Shown: in pieces, positions 33,151-41,092 of the stretch
How the letters are laid out: each line of letters begins with the position of its first letter
Numbering within the stretch: the stretch's first letter is position 1
From: Planctomycetota bacterium
Lineage (GTDB): Bacteria > Planctomycetota > MHYJ01 > WSZJ01 > JACPWG01
Length of the DNA stretch: 64,000 nt
NCBI GenBank assembly: GCA_016197205.1
Contig: JACPWG010000183.1
Location: forward strand, 1-64,000
Reading direction: 5' to 3'
The notes under the pieces: generated by a model
Told to the model about the DNA's origin: nothing
The model's input: only the letters and a program-made list of their open reading frames with translations
Database searches by the model: none
Made by a program: the position numbers and the translations under genes

Positions 33151-33179
33151 AAAATAGCAACGTGCCTCCGGAGGGTCAA
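33151..33179 (-). promoter_or_regulatory. Promoter for the hydrolase-TPR gene
   Basis: On the minus strand TTGACC (33179-33174) and TATTTT (33156-33151) are 17 bp apart, about 50 bp before the ATG. Confidence 0.6.
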
Positions 33180-33188
33180 GGGAAACCA

Positions 33189-33218
33189 TTGACACCCCGC
33201 GCGGGCCGCTGCTATGAT
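33189..33218 (+). promoter_or_regulatory. Promoter for the ABC ATPase gene
   Basis: Consensus TTGACA (33189-33194) and TATGAT (33213-33218) are 18 bp apart, about 70 bp before the GTG start. It lies 9 bp from the divergent hydrolase promoter. Confidence 0.7.
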
Positions 33219-33287
33219 CGCCCTTTTCCGCGACCCGCGCCCCCCTCGCCCCCCCGCGTCCGCTCCCGGCGCCGGCAGAGCAGGATC

Positions 33288-34661
33288 GTGACCGTGGATC
33301 AAAGCCCCGTCGCCGCGCTTCCCTCCCAAACCGCGGGCGGCGTCATTTCCGAGCTGCGCGGCGTGGAGATGTGCTTCACCAGTCCGAGCGGCAAGACCGT
33401 CAAGGTGCTCGACGGCATCAACCTCGAGGTCCGCGAGTCCGAAATCCTCGCCCTCCTGGGTCCCTCCGGGTGCGGCAAGTCCACGGTGATGCGCATTCTG
33501 TGCGGCCTCCTGCATCCCACCCAGGGCACCGTGCTCTACCGGGGCCGGCGCCTCGACGGCTTGAATCCCTCGGTCGCGATGGTCTTTCAGAATTTCGCCC
33601 TGTTCCCGTGGATGGACGTCGCGGAGAACATCGAAGTCGCCCTACAGGCCAAGTCGCTCGGAGCGACGGACTGCCGGCGTCGCTTGAAGCACGTCGTGGA
33701 CCTGGTGGGGCTGGAAGGTTACGAAACGGCGTATCCCCGGGAGCTCTCCGGCGGCATGAAGCAGTGCGTGGGCATCGCCCGCGCCCTCGCGGTCGAGCCG
33801 GAGATCCTGTGCCTCGACGAGCCCTTCAGCCAGATCGACCACCTGACCTCGGAAAAGCTGCGCGCGGAGCTGGTGCACCTCTGGGTGGATCGCGAGCGGA
33901 ACCCGAAGACCATCTTCCTCGTGAGCCACGACGTGCACGAGACGGTGTACCTCGCGAACCGGATCGTGGTCCTCGATTCGAACCCCGGTCGCATCCGGAC
34001 CGTGGTGGAAAACCCCCTCCCGTATCCGAGAAACCCGCGCGCCCCGGAATTCGTGGCGTTCGTGGAGCGCGTGCGGGACGTGATCGCGCACACGATCCTG
34101 TCGGATGCGCCCGCCGCGGAGGCCGGCCTCCTCGCCATGGTCGAGCCGCTGCCCGAATCCACCGCGGGGGAGATCATCGGGCTCCTCGAGGCGCTGGACG
34201 ACCACCACGGCGAGATGGAGATCTTCCGCTTCGCGGCCGAGATCGGCGCGGAGTACGGGAAGCTCATCGCGATCGTGAAGACCGCCGAGATGCTCGACCT
34301 CGTGGACACGCCGCGGCGCCGCGTCGTCTTCACCGACCTCGGGCGGCGCTTCGTCCGCTCGGACGTGAACGGGCGAAAAAAGCTGTTCCACGACCAGCTC
34401 CGGACCCTGGGCATCTTCCGGGTCGTGGGGAAGATGCTCTCGAACGCGGAGGAGGGCGCACTCTCGAAGGAAATGATCCTCGACGAGTTGGCGATGCTCT
34501 TGCCGAGCGAGGATCCGGAGCGGACGTTCTCCGTCCTCCTCAACCTGGGCCGCTACGGCGAGCTGCTCACTTACGATCTGGACCTGGACCGTGTCGCGTT
34601 GCTGCGTGCGGGGGAGAACGGGAAAGTCGGAGGCAACGGCGCGGGAGCCCCTGCGCCGTGA
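33288..34661 (+). CDS. Nitrate/sulfonate-type ABC transporter ATPase with AAA-associated C-terminal domain
   Basis: A 457-residue ABC ATPase: Walker A GPSGCGKS at 58-65, Q-loop (MVFQNFALFPW), signature ELSGGMKQCVGIARAL near 151, Walker B LCLDEPFSQID, H-loop VSHDVHET. From about residue 285 a winged-helix-like AAA-associated domain follows (GLLEALDDHHGEMEIFRFA, HDQLRTLGIFRVVGKML). This form is usual for ATPases of nitrate/sulfonate/bicarbonate importers. The permease and binding-protein genes normally found beside it are absent here; the downstream neighbour is a PTS IIA protein. The start is GTG 33288 after AGAGCAGGA; a second GTG at 33294 is equally possible. Confidence 0.88.
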   Translation: MTVDQSPVAALPSQTAGGVISELRGVEMCFTSPSGKTVKVLDGINLEVRESEILALLGPSGCGKSTVMRILCGLLHPTQGTVLYRGRRLDGLNPSVAMVFQNFALFPWMDVAENIEVALQAKSLGATDCRRRLKHVVDLVGLEGYETAYPRELSGGMKQCVGIARALAVEPEILCLDEPFSQIDHLTSEKLRAELVHLWVDRERNPKTIFLVSHDVHETVYLANRIVVLDSNPGRIRTVVENPLPYPRNPRAPEFVAFVERVRDVIAHTILSDAPAAEAGLLAMVEPLPESTAGEIIGLLEALDDHHGEMEIFRFAAEIGAEYGKLIAIVKTAEMLDLVDTPRRRVVFTDLGRRFVRSDVNGRKKLFHDQLRTLGIFRVVGKMLSNAEEGALSKEMILDELAMLLPSEDPERTFSVLLNLGRYGELLTYDLDLDRVALLRAGENGKVGGNGAGAPAP

Positions 34662-34705
34662 GCGCGGCGGAAAGTCGAGGCGCCTGACCGGATTCGCCAT
34701 GGAGA

Positions 34706-35164
34706 ATGGACGAGATGCCTGACGCCGGATTGGTGTTGGGGGTGGAGCGGATCATCGACCTCAAGGCGACCAAGAAGCCCGAGGCCCTGCGGGAAATGGT
34801 GGACCTGCTGCGCGGGTCGGGGGACGTGCCGGATTTGGAGGCGTTTCACAAGGCGATCGCGGAGCGGGAACGGATCTTCAGCTCGGGGATCGGGCTCGGG
34901 CTCGCGGTTCCCCACGCGAAAGCGCCGGGGGCCAAGGGCTTCGTCATGTGCCTGGGGCGGTCGACCCGTGGCATTCCTTTCGACGCCCTGGACGACCTGC
35001 CGGTCCAGCTCATCGTCCTCATCGCGATGCCGGACCTTCCGCGGGAGCAGTGGCTGAAGCTGCTCTCGAAGATCGCCCTGTTTCTGAAGCGAAAGGAAAC
35101 GCGCGAGCAGATCCTGCGGGCCTCCGGACCGGGTCAGGTGTACGAGCTGATGAAGGCGTTGTAG
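34706..35164 (+). CDS. PTS IIA domain protein (fructose/PtsN type)
   Basis: A 152-residue single-domain EIIA of the mannitol/fructose/Ntr family. The phosphorylatable His70 lies in the motif GLGLAVPHAKAPGAKGF, preceded by RERIFSSGIG. The fold matches full length (LREMVDLLRGSG, LPREQWLKLLSKIALFLK). No EI, HPr or IIBC gene is near, so a regulatory role like PtsN is more likely than sugar uptake. It follows the ABC ATPase by 44 bp on the same strand and may be co-transcribed and modulate it. Confidence 0.88.
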   Translation: MDEMPDAGLVLGVERIIDLKATKKPEALREMVDLLRGSGDVPDLEAFHKAIAERERIFSSGIGLGLAVPHAKAPGAKGFVMCLGRSTRGIPFDALDDLPVQLIVLIAMPDLPREQWLKLLSKIALFLKRKETREQILRASGPGQVYELMKAL

Positions 35165-35561
35165 CGGCGGCGCAAAGAGTCCGCTGCTGCGTCTCTGGTT
35201 GCTCCAGATGCTCGGATTTCGAACACCCCGGAAACCACAGATTTCACAGATTCTACGGAATTTCACAGATTACGAATCTGTGGAATCGTCGTTCACCTGT
35301 GAAATCTGTGGTTTGGTCGTCGCAAACGCAGCGTTGACGATTTCCCCCCACGGTTCCTGGGAGCGCGGGCCTCAGGCCCGCGCGAGCTGGAGCAGGGCCT
35401 GCGCTTCTCTGCCGCGGCGGGTACGGCCAAGTCCGAGGTTCGTCAACGCGGCGCCATGTCGTGGCATCGTCGCGCTTGGGGGCGATTGTGGGCGCGGGAC
35501 CCGTGGGACGGGGAAGTCGCGGCGGCAAGTTTGAAGCAGGTCGACAGCGGCGGGCGAAGCC
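35165..35561. repeat. Intergenic inverted repeat and REP-like hairpin
   Basis: No gene in about 397 bp. GAAACCACAGATTTCACAG (35231-35249) and its reverse complement (35296-35314) flank a CACAGATTACGAATCTGTGG palindrome. At 35352-35387 GAGCGCGGGCCTCAGGCCCGCGC forms a strong hairpin related to the elements at 4749 and 28852. Confidence 0.65.
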
Positions 35562-38500
35562 GTGAGCGAACGGAACGAGCCGGTGGAAGCGTCGGAGGGG
35601 GCGAGGGCATCGGCAGGGCCGCGCGGAGGCTGGTGGACACGTCGAGGGGTCGCCGCGCGCGCGTGCGCGACTTGGGGCTGGAAACGTCGAGTCCCCATCG
35701 CAGCCACGGTACTCTGCGCCGGACTCGCCGCGGCGTGGCTCTGGCGTGCGACGCAGCTCGCGCGGATCGCGGCTGACCCGCGTGCGTGCGCCTCGGAGCG
35801 GGCGCAGGCCGCGGCGGAATTGCTGGCGGCCCGGGCCGCGGAGCGCACGCAGCCGGCCCACCGTCTGGCGCGCCGCGTAGCGCGCGACCCGGCGGTCGCG
35901 GAGGCGCTTGCCCATCCCGAGAGTGCCGCCGCCCGCGCGCGTCTTCTCGAAGCGCTTCGCGTGCTCCATGCGGAAGCGTCGTCTCCGGATGTCGCGGTCG
36001 AAGTCCTGACTCCCGGCTGGGTGTCGGTCGGACGCGCGGGGTCCGTGCCCGAACTCGCGGCCCCTCTCCCCACGTCCACGGCCGACGCCTCGTCGGTCGA
36101 GGCCTGTCTACACGGGGCCGTCTACGCGTACTACGTCGCCGTCCATCCCGTTGCCGGCCTGTCGGGGGCGGGTGAGGGCGCCGCGGCGGGGGCCGGTGGG
36201 TCGCCCGGCCGCGTGGTGGCCTATGTGCCCCTGGATACGGTGTTTCCCCTCCACCGAAGGTTCCGACGTTTCCCCTCGCCCGCGGAGGTGGTTTCCGAAG
36301 AGACCGGAGTCCCCACCCGCCTGCTGCTCGAGCCGGCCGCGCGGGAAGAGCCGGGCGAGCGCGTCGATCGCCGGGATCGCCAAGAGCGCGTAGGCGGAGG
36401 CGGGGCGGCGCATGTCGAAGTTCGGGGGCCGCTGGGCGCCGGCCTCACGGTCGCCGAGGCCTCGTTCCCGGAACGTGCCTCGCTCGAGGCGGACGTAGGC
36501 GCGCGCGCGCGCCGCGCCTTCGCGCTCTTCGCCGCCCTTCTGGTGCTCGGCGCGCTGGCGCACTGCGCCCGCCGCCGCCTCCCGCGCGTCGGCCCTGCCT
36601 CGTGGCAGCGGCTGCTCGCCCTCCTCGCCGCGCTGGTCTGCGTCCGCTATGCGCTGCTCTGGATCGGGTTCCCCGCCCGTCTCCACGTCTCTTCCCTATG
36701 GCAGCCCATCTACTACGCGAACGGTTTTCTTTTCGGCGTCGCGGGGTCCCCCGGCGAGGCGCTCCTCACGGCCTTGTTCGCCGGCGTGGCGATGGCTGCC
36801 CTGGCGCGCTGGGCGCCGCCGGTCTCCTCACCGCGCGCCGGCCGCTCCACGAAGCTGCACTGGCTCCGGAGTGGAACGGTGCTCGTCGGGGTCACGGCGT
36901 TCCTGCCGCTTGCTGCCGGCGCCTGCCATGCGGTCCTGCGTTCTTTCGTCCTGGACTCGACCCTCTCCTACTTGGACCTGGCCCGGGTACTCCCCGTCGG
37001 TGCGGAGCTGGCGATGCTCGCGGCCGCCTTCCTCTGCGTTGTCGTCACCCTCGCGACGTGGCTTCGTGGGTTCGGGGCGCTGCGGGCCGCGGTCGACGGG
37101 ACCTGCTGGGCTCGACTCGGCGGGACCCCGCTTGCGGCCGTGGCCGCGTGCCTCGGGCTCGGAGGACTTTTCGCTCGGGGCCTTCCCGCGAGCGGCGAGC
37201 TTTCGGCCTGGACGCTCCCATGGGAGCTGGTGCTCTTCGCCGTACTGGCCCCGCCGGCCTACCGACTACGCCCGATTCCTTTTCTCCTCGCGACCCCGCT
37301 CCTCGCCGCCCTCGCGGCGTTCCCGCCGCTCGAAGTCGAGTTGGACCGCGAAATGCGCCGGGATCTTGAGGTCAACGGCCGGCGTGCGGCGCGTGGCACG
37401 GCCTCCCCCGCGTCCGATCTCGTCGAGCGCGTCGTGGCGGCGGCGGCGGCGGATCCCGAAGTCGTGGCGGCGCTCTCCGGGGCGAATCCCAACCGCGCCG
37501 GGTCCCTCGCGCTCTCGCTCTGGGCCTCGGGCCTGCTCGCCGAGCGCGGGTGCGATTGCGCCCTCGCCGTGACGACTTGCTCCGGCGGTGCGCTGAGCGA
37601 GTTCTCGATCCGGATGCCGCGTCGCGAGGAATGGGACCCGTCCGCGGACAAGCCGGCGGCGACGGAGGCGCGCCTTTGGGAGCGACGGCTCACCCGCGGC
37701 GCGGAGGGCACGGAGGTGTTCGCCGGCTCCGCTCCCGTCCTGGCGGAAGGCGGGGAGTACCTTGGGCAGGTGGTGGTGGGCGTCGGCGTGCCGCTGGGCC
37801 CCGGGGGCGGGAGCGCGCTCCCGGAAGTCGGGTCCATCGAGGAGGAGGAGGGCCGGCGCCGGCTTCCGCCCGTGTTCCGTTCCGAATTCCTGGGGGAGGC
37901 CCTGGCCTGGTCCACGAATCCCACGATCCCGCGTGGGTATCAGGTCCCCGCGGAGGCGAAGGCGGGCGTGGAGGAGGGGGGCGGGACGGCGTGGGTGGCG
38001 GAGCTGCTCGGGGGCGAGGCCTACGACTCGCTGTACGTCGCGTTGCAGGGAGAAGGCGACCGGGCGGGTTTCGCCGCCTTCCATCTCCCGGGACCCACTC
38101 CCTTCGACCGGTTGTTGCGCTTCTACCACCTGTTCAACATTTTTATTTTCTTCGCGGGCGTCCTCGTCGTCGGGTGGATCACGCTGCGCGTGGCCGGTGC
38201 GGCGCTGCGCGGCTGGGCGGTGGACCCGGCGGGCGGGGCCGGCGCTCCGTCGCAGGCGCGGAGCGGCGCAGCCGGGAGCGCGGGGGAGCCTCCGGGCGAG
38301 TCGACGCTCCGGCGCGACTGGGGGAGCTTCGAGGTGCGCCTGATCGGCTTCTTCCTCGCCGTTTCGCTCGTGCCGATCCTGTGCCTGGCGTTCCTCACGC
38401 GCGGGCTGATCTCGGATCGGCTGCACGCGGAAGGCAGGGAGGAAATGGAGCGGGACCTGGTGCTTGCGGGCAAGCTGCTGGGGGAGTCGGAGGCCGCGTC

Positions 38501-39860
38501 CGCGGTGCTTGCCGGCCTGGCGACCGGCGGTCCGGGCCCCGGCCGGCCGGAGGGAGTGGCGGGGGCCGAGTGGTGCCGAGGGGCGGCGCGCCTGCTCTCG
38601 CGCGACCTTTCGTTTTTCGCCGACGGGAGGCTGGTGGGCTCGAGCAGCCCGGAGCTGTACGCGACCGAGTTCTTCTCGCCGTTCCTGGACGCGGCGTCGC
38701 TGCAGGAAGCGGAGTCCCGCGAGCGCCCCCTTTTTTTCCGACAGGAGACGGTCGGCCCGTGGACGTACCGGATCGGGTATCGCCCGTACCGGCTGGGGTC
38801 GGCGGGCGCGCGCGGGCTCTTGGTGCTGCCCGTGCTCGAAAATCGCCGGGAAGCGGACGAGGCGGTCGGCCGGAGCACGACCCTCATCTTCGGGTTGTAC
38901 GGCACCGTGCTGCTCCTCGTCTGGTGGAGCGGGCAGTTTCTCGCGCGCCGCATCTCGCGGCCGATCGGCCTGCTCGTGGAGGGCACGCGCCGCGTCGCCG
39001 CCGGCGAGCTGGGCGTGCAGGTCGCGCTGCCGAGCGGCGGGGAATTCGCGGAACTGGGGGAGGCCTTCAACCGGATGACCTCGGAGCTGGCCGAAGGTCG
39101 GGAGCGCCTCGCGCGGGCGGAGCGGGAAGGCGCGTGGCGGGAGATGGCCAAGCAGATCGCGCACGAGATCAAGAATCCGCTGACCCCGATGAAGCTGAAC
39201 GCGCAGCTTCTGCGGCAGGCGTGGTCGGACCGGTCGGAGGATTTTGGCCGGATCCTGGAGGACGCGGTGGCGACGATCATCCGCGAGGTGGATCTGCTGG
39301 GTCGGATCGCGACGGAGTTTTCGCATTTTGCGAAGCTGCCCGAGCGGCGGCCGGCGCCGTGCGACCTCAACGAAGTCCTGCGCGAGTGCGCAGCGCTCTT
39401 CGCGGGGACGGGCGCGGGCCGCGTCGACGCGAGCCTCGAGCTGGACGCGGGCCTCCCGACGCTGCTCCTGGACCGGGACGAGATGAAGCGGGTGTTCACG
39501 AATCTCGTGAAAAACGCGATCCAGGCGATGCCGCAAGGCGGGCGGCTGGCGCTGGGGTCGCGCGTGACGCCCGGGGCCGAGGTTGGAGGGGGTGCCGGCG
39601 ACGCAGGGGGCGCGCACGTGCGTGAAGCCGGCGGGCAGCGGCGGCCTCACGACGTGGAGGCGTGGGTGAGCGACACGGGCGTGGGGATCCCGGACGAGCT
39701 GAAGCCCCGCCTTTTCGAGCCCTACTTTTCGACGAAGGCGGAGGGCACGGGGCTGGGGCTGGCGATGTGCAGGAAGATCGTGGAGGAGCAGGGGGGCCGC
39801 ATCGCGATCGAGAGCGCGGCGGGGAAGGGGACGACGGTGAGGGTCTGGCTGCCGGCGTGA
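35562..39860 (+). CDS. Very large multi-pass NtrY-like sensor histidine kinase
   Basis: A 1432-residue membrane histidine kinase, about twice the usual NtrY length. Many hydrophobic helices occupy residues 45-60 and 310-640, with extracytoplasmic domains between about 60-310 and 650-860, two more helices near 862-885 and 928-947, a second sensor region, a helix near 1108-1125 and a HAMP domain (SRPIGLLVEGTRRVAAGEL). The kinase core has the H-box IAHEIKNPLTPMKL (His1201), N-box VFTNLVKNAIQAM, G1 DTGVGIPDEL and G2 GTGLGLAMCRK. GTG 35562 is the start that precedes the first helix. No response regulator gene is adjacent, so the kinase is an orphan here. Confidence 0.92.
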   Translation: MSERNEPVEASEGARASAGPRGGWWTRRGVAARACATWGWKRRVPIAATVLCAGLAAAWLWRATQLARIAADPRACASERAQAAAELLAARAAERTQPAHRLARRVARDPAVAEALAHPESAAARARLLEALRVLHAEASSPDVAVEVLTPGWVSVGRAGSVPELAAPLPTSTADASSVEACLHGAVYAYYVAVHPVAGLSGAGEGAAAGAGGSPGRVVAYVPLDTVFPLHRRFRRFPSPAEVVSEETGVPTRLLLEPAAREEPGERVDRRDRQERVGGGGAAHVEVRGPLGAGLTVAEASFPERASLEADVGARARRAFALFAALLVLGALAHCARRRLPRVGPASWQRLLALLAALVCVRYALLWIGFPARLHVSSLWQPIYYANGFLFGVAGSPGEALLTALFAGVAMAALARWAPPVSSPRAGRSTKLHWLRSGTVLVGVTAFLPLAAGACHAVLRSFVLDSTLSYLDLARVLPVGAELAMLAAAFLCVVVTLATWLRGFGALRAAVDGTCWARLGGTPLAAVAACLGLGGLFARGLPASGELSAWTLPWELVLFAVLAPPAYRLRPIPFLLATPLLAALAAFPPLEVELDREMRRDLEVNGRRAARGTASPASDLVERVVAAAAADPEVVAALSGANPNRAGSLALSLWASGLLAERGCDCALAVTTCSGGALSEFSIRMPRREEWDPSADKPAATEARLWERRLTRGAEGTEVFAGSAPVLAEGGEYLGQVVVGVGVPLGPGGGSALPEVGSIEEEEGRRRLPPVFRSEFLGEALAWSTNPTIPRGYQVPAEAKAGVEEGGGTAWVAELLGGEAYDSLYVALQGEGDRAGFAAFHLPGPTPFDRLLRFYHLFNIFIFFAGVLVVGWITLRVAGAALRGWAVDPAGGAGAPSQARSGAAGSAGEPPGESTLRRDWGSFEVRLIGFFLAVSLVPILCLAFLTRGLISDRLHAEGREEMERDLVLAGKLLGESEAASAVLAGLATGGPGPGRPEGVAGAEWCRGAARLLSRDLSFFADGRLVGSSSPELYATEFFSPFLDAASLQEAESRERPLFFRQETVGPWTYRIGYRPYRLGSAGARGLLVLPVLENRREADEAVGRSTTLIFGLYGTVLLLVWWSGQFLARRISRPIGLLVEGTRRVAAGELGVQVALPSGGEFAELGEAFNRMTSELAEGRERLARAEREGAWREMAKQIAHEIKNPLTPMKLNAQLLRQAWSDRSEDFGRILEDAVATIIREVDLLGRIATEFSHFAKLPERRPAPCDLNEVLRECAALFAGTGAGRVDASLELDAGLPTLLLDRDEMKRVFTNLVKNAIQAMPQGGRLALGSRVTPGAEVGGGAGDAGGAHVREAGGQRRPHDVEAWVSDTGVGIPDELKPRLFEPYFSTKAEGTGLGLAMCRKIVEEQGGRIAIESAAGKGTTVRVWLPA

Positions 39861-39918
39861 GAGGTGCAGGCAATGACCTTGCAGGTGAACCTGAAATGAG
39901 TGGCATTACCCCGCGATT

Positions 39919-39935
39919 GCGTGGTATAACCACGC
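39919..39935 (+). promoter_or_regulatory. Operator palindrome overlapping a -10 box
   Basis: GCGTGGT and ACCACGC form a perfect 7-bp inverted repeat around ATA, 3 bp before the ATG at 39939. TATAAC inside it (39925-39930) can serve as a -10 box, which would put transcription start at or next to the ATG, giving a leaderless message. Position suits autorepression by the winged-helix domain of the gene's own product. Confidence 0.55.
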
Positions 39936-39938
39936 GCC

Positions 39939-40526
39939 ATGGACACCTTAAGCGTGTTGCTGGCTTCCCGTGTCAAGGCGGAATTGTTCCGCCTGCTGTT
40001 CACGGTCCCGGCTCGCGAAATCCATGTTCGTGAACTGGCTCGCCGCGCCCGGCTGAACGAGGCGACGGTTCGACAGGAGCTACGGCGCTTGTCCGGCCTC
40101 GGCTTGATCGAAGTCCGACGTGACGGCAATCGTGCCTACTACCGTGCGAACCCGCGACACCCGATCTATCCGGACCTCCGCAACTTGGTCCTCAAGACCA
40201 GTGGCTTGGCGGAGGTGCTGCGGGAAGCACTCCGGCATCCGGCAGTAGGTCTGGCCTTCGTGTTCGGCTCGATCGCTGCCGGGACGGAGAGGCCGGAAAG
40301 CGACGTGGACTTGATGGTGATCGGGGAGATCGGCCTCCGTGAGGTCAGCAAGCTTCTGTCGGGTGTGGGTGGGAAGCTTGGCCGTGAAGTGAACCCTCAC
40401 GTCCTCACCAGGGAGGAATTTGGCCGACGCAAGAGGACTCGCGACCACTTCCTCGGCTCGGTTCTGAACGCCCCGAAGATGTTTGTCATCGGAGACGACC
40501 TTGAGCTTGAAGCAATGGGCCGATAA
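39939..40526 (+). CDS. Winged-helix/minimal nucleotidyltransferase fusion (MNT-type antitoxin)
   Basis: A 195-residue protein. Residues 1-75 are an ArsR-like winged helix (IHVRELARRARLNEATVRQE). The C-terminal part is a minimal nucleotidyltransferase with the catalytic pattern GSIAAGTERPESDVDL (Gly110-Ser111, Asp122, Asp124), all intact. MNT proteins pair with HEPN proteins as toxin-antitoxin modules in which the MNT adenylylates the HEPN toxin. The HEPN-like gene overlaps this one by 44 bp. The HTH fusion suggests self-repression at the palindrome just upstream. Family secure; toxin-antitoxin role is by analogy. Confidence 0.8.
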   Translation: MDTLSVLLASRVKAELFRLLFTVPAREIHVRELARRARLNEATVRQELRRLSGLGLIEVRRDGNRAYYRANPRHPIYPDLRNLVLKTSGLAEVLREALRHPAVGLAFVFGSIAAGTERPESDVDLMVIGEIGLREVSKLLSGVGGKLGREVNPHVLTREEFGRRKRTRDHFLGSVLNAPKMFVIGDDLELEAMGR

Positions 40527-40956
40527 CGGATGGTTGCGCGTCCACGCGTCCAGCCCCCAGGAGATCGAGGGGTTGCTATCCATCATCGACCGTGACTTGC
40601 GCGACGCAGGCGCGAGCGGGATCTCCGCGGATTGGCGCTTCGGCATCGCCTACAACGCCGCACTGAAGCTCTGCACCATCTTGGTGCATGCATCGGGGTA
40701 TCGGCCTGAGAAGACCCTTCAGCACTACCGAACGATTGCCGCCTTGCCGCAGGTCCTCGGGGAGACGAAGCGGGAGGACGCCGGCTACCTCGAGACCTGC
40801 CGCATCAAGCGCAACACGGTCGAATACGACGTCGCAGGCGCCGCCACCGACCAGGATGCATCGGAGCTGCTGGCCTTCGCCAAGAAGCTTCGCGAGGAGG
40901 TGCTGGCGTGGTTGCGGCAACATCGCTCCGAATTGTTCACCAAGGGGCGGTCGTAG
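40483..40956 (+). CDS. HEPN-domain protein, partner of the HTH-nucleotidyltransferase
   Basis: A 157-residue all-helical protein of HEPN type (LKQWADNGWLRVHASSPQEI, WRFGIAYNAALKLCTILVHA). The conserved region reads CRIKRNTVEYD, which has the RN..Y arrangement but lacks the histidine of the usual RxxxxH ribonuclease motif, so activity as an RNase is uncertain. The frame opens at TTG 40483 inside the upstream gene; TTG 40501 is an alternative. Overlap implies translational coupling with the MNT protein, as in HepT/MntA-type modules. Confidence 0.7.
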   Translation: MSSETTLSLKQWADNGWLRVHASSPQEIEGLLSIIDRDLRDAGASGISADWRFGIAYNAALKLCTILVHASGYRPEKTLQHYRTIAALPQVLGETKREDAGYLETCRIKRNTVEYDVAGAATDQDASELLAFAKKLREEVLAWLRQHRSELFTKGRS

Positions 40957-41092
40957 CCGCCGGCGGAGGGGACGCGATCGCGGGGGAGGGGAAGGGGGCG
41001 GAGGGAGGATGGGGGGGACAAACAGCCAGACCCATGGCTCGATCAAAGTGGTTCGGGATCGACCACATGGTCCGACAAAATGCCCGGGCCGG

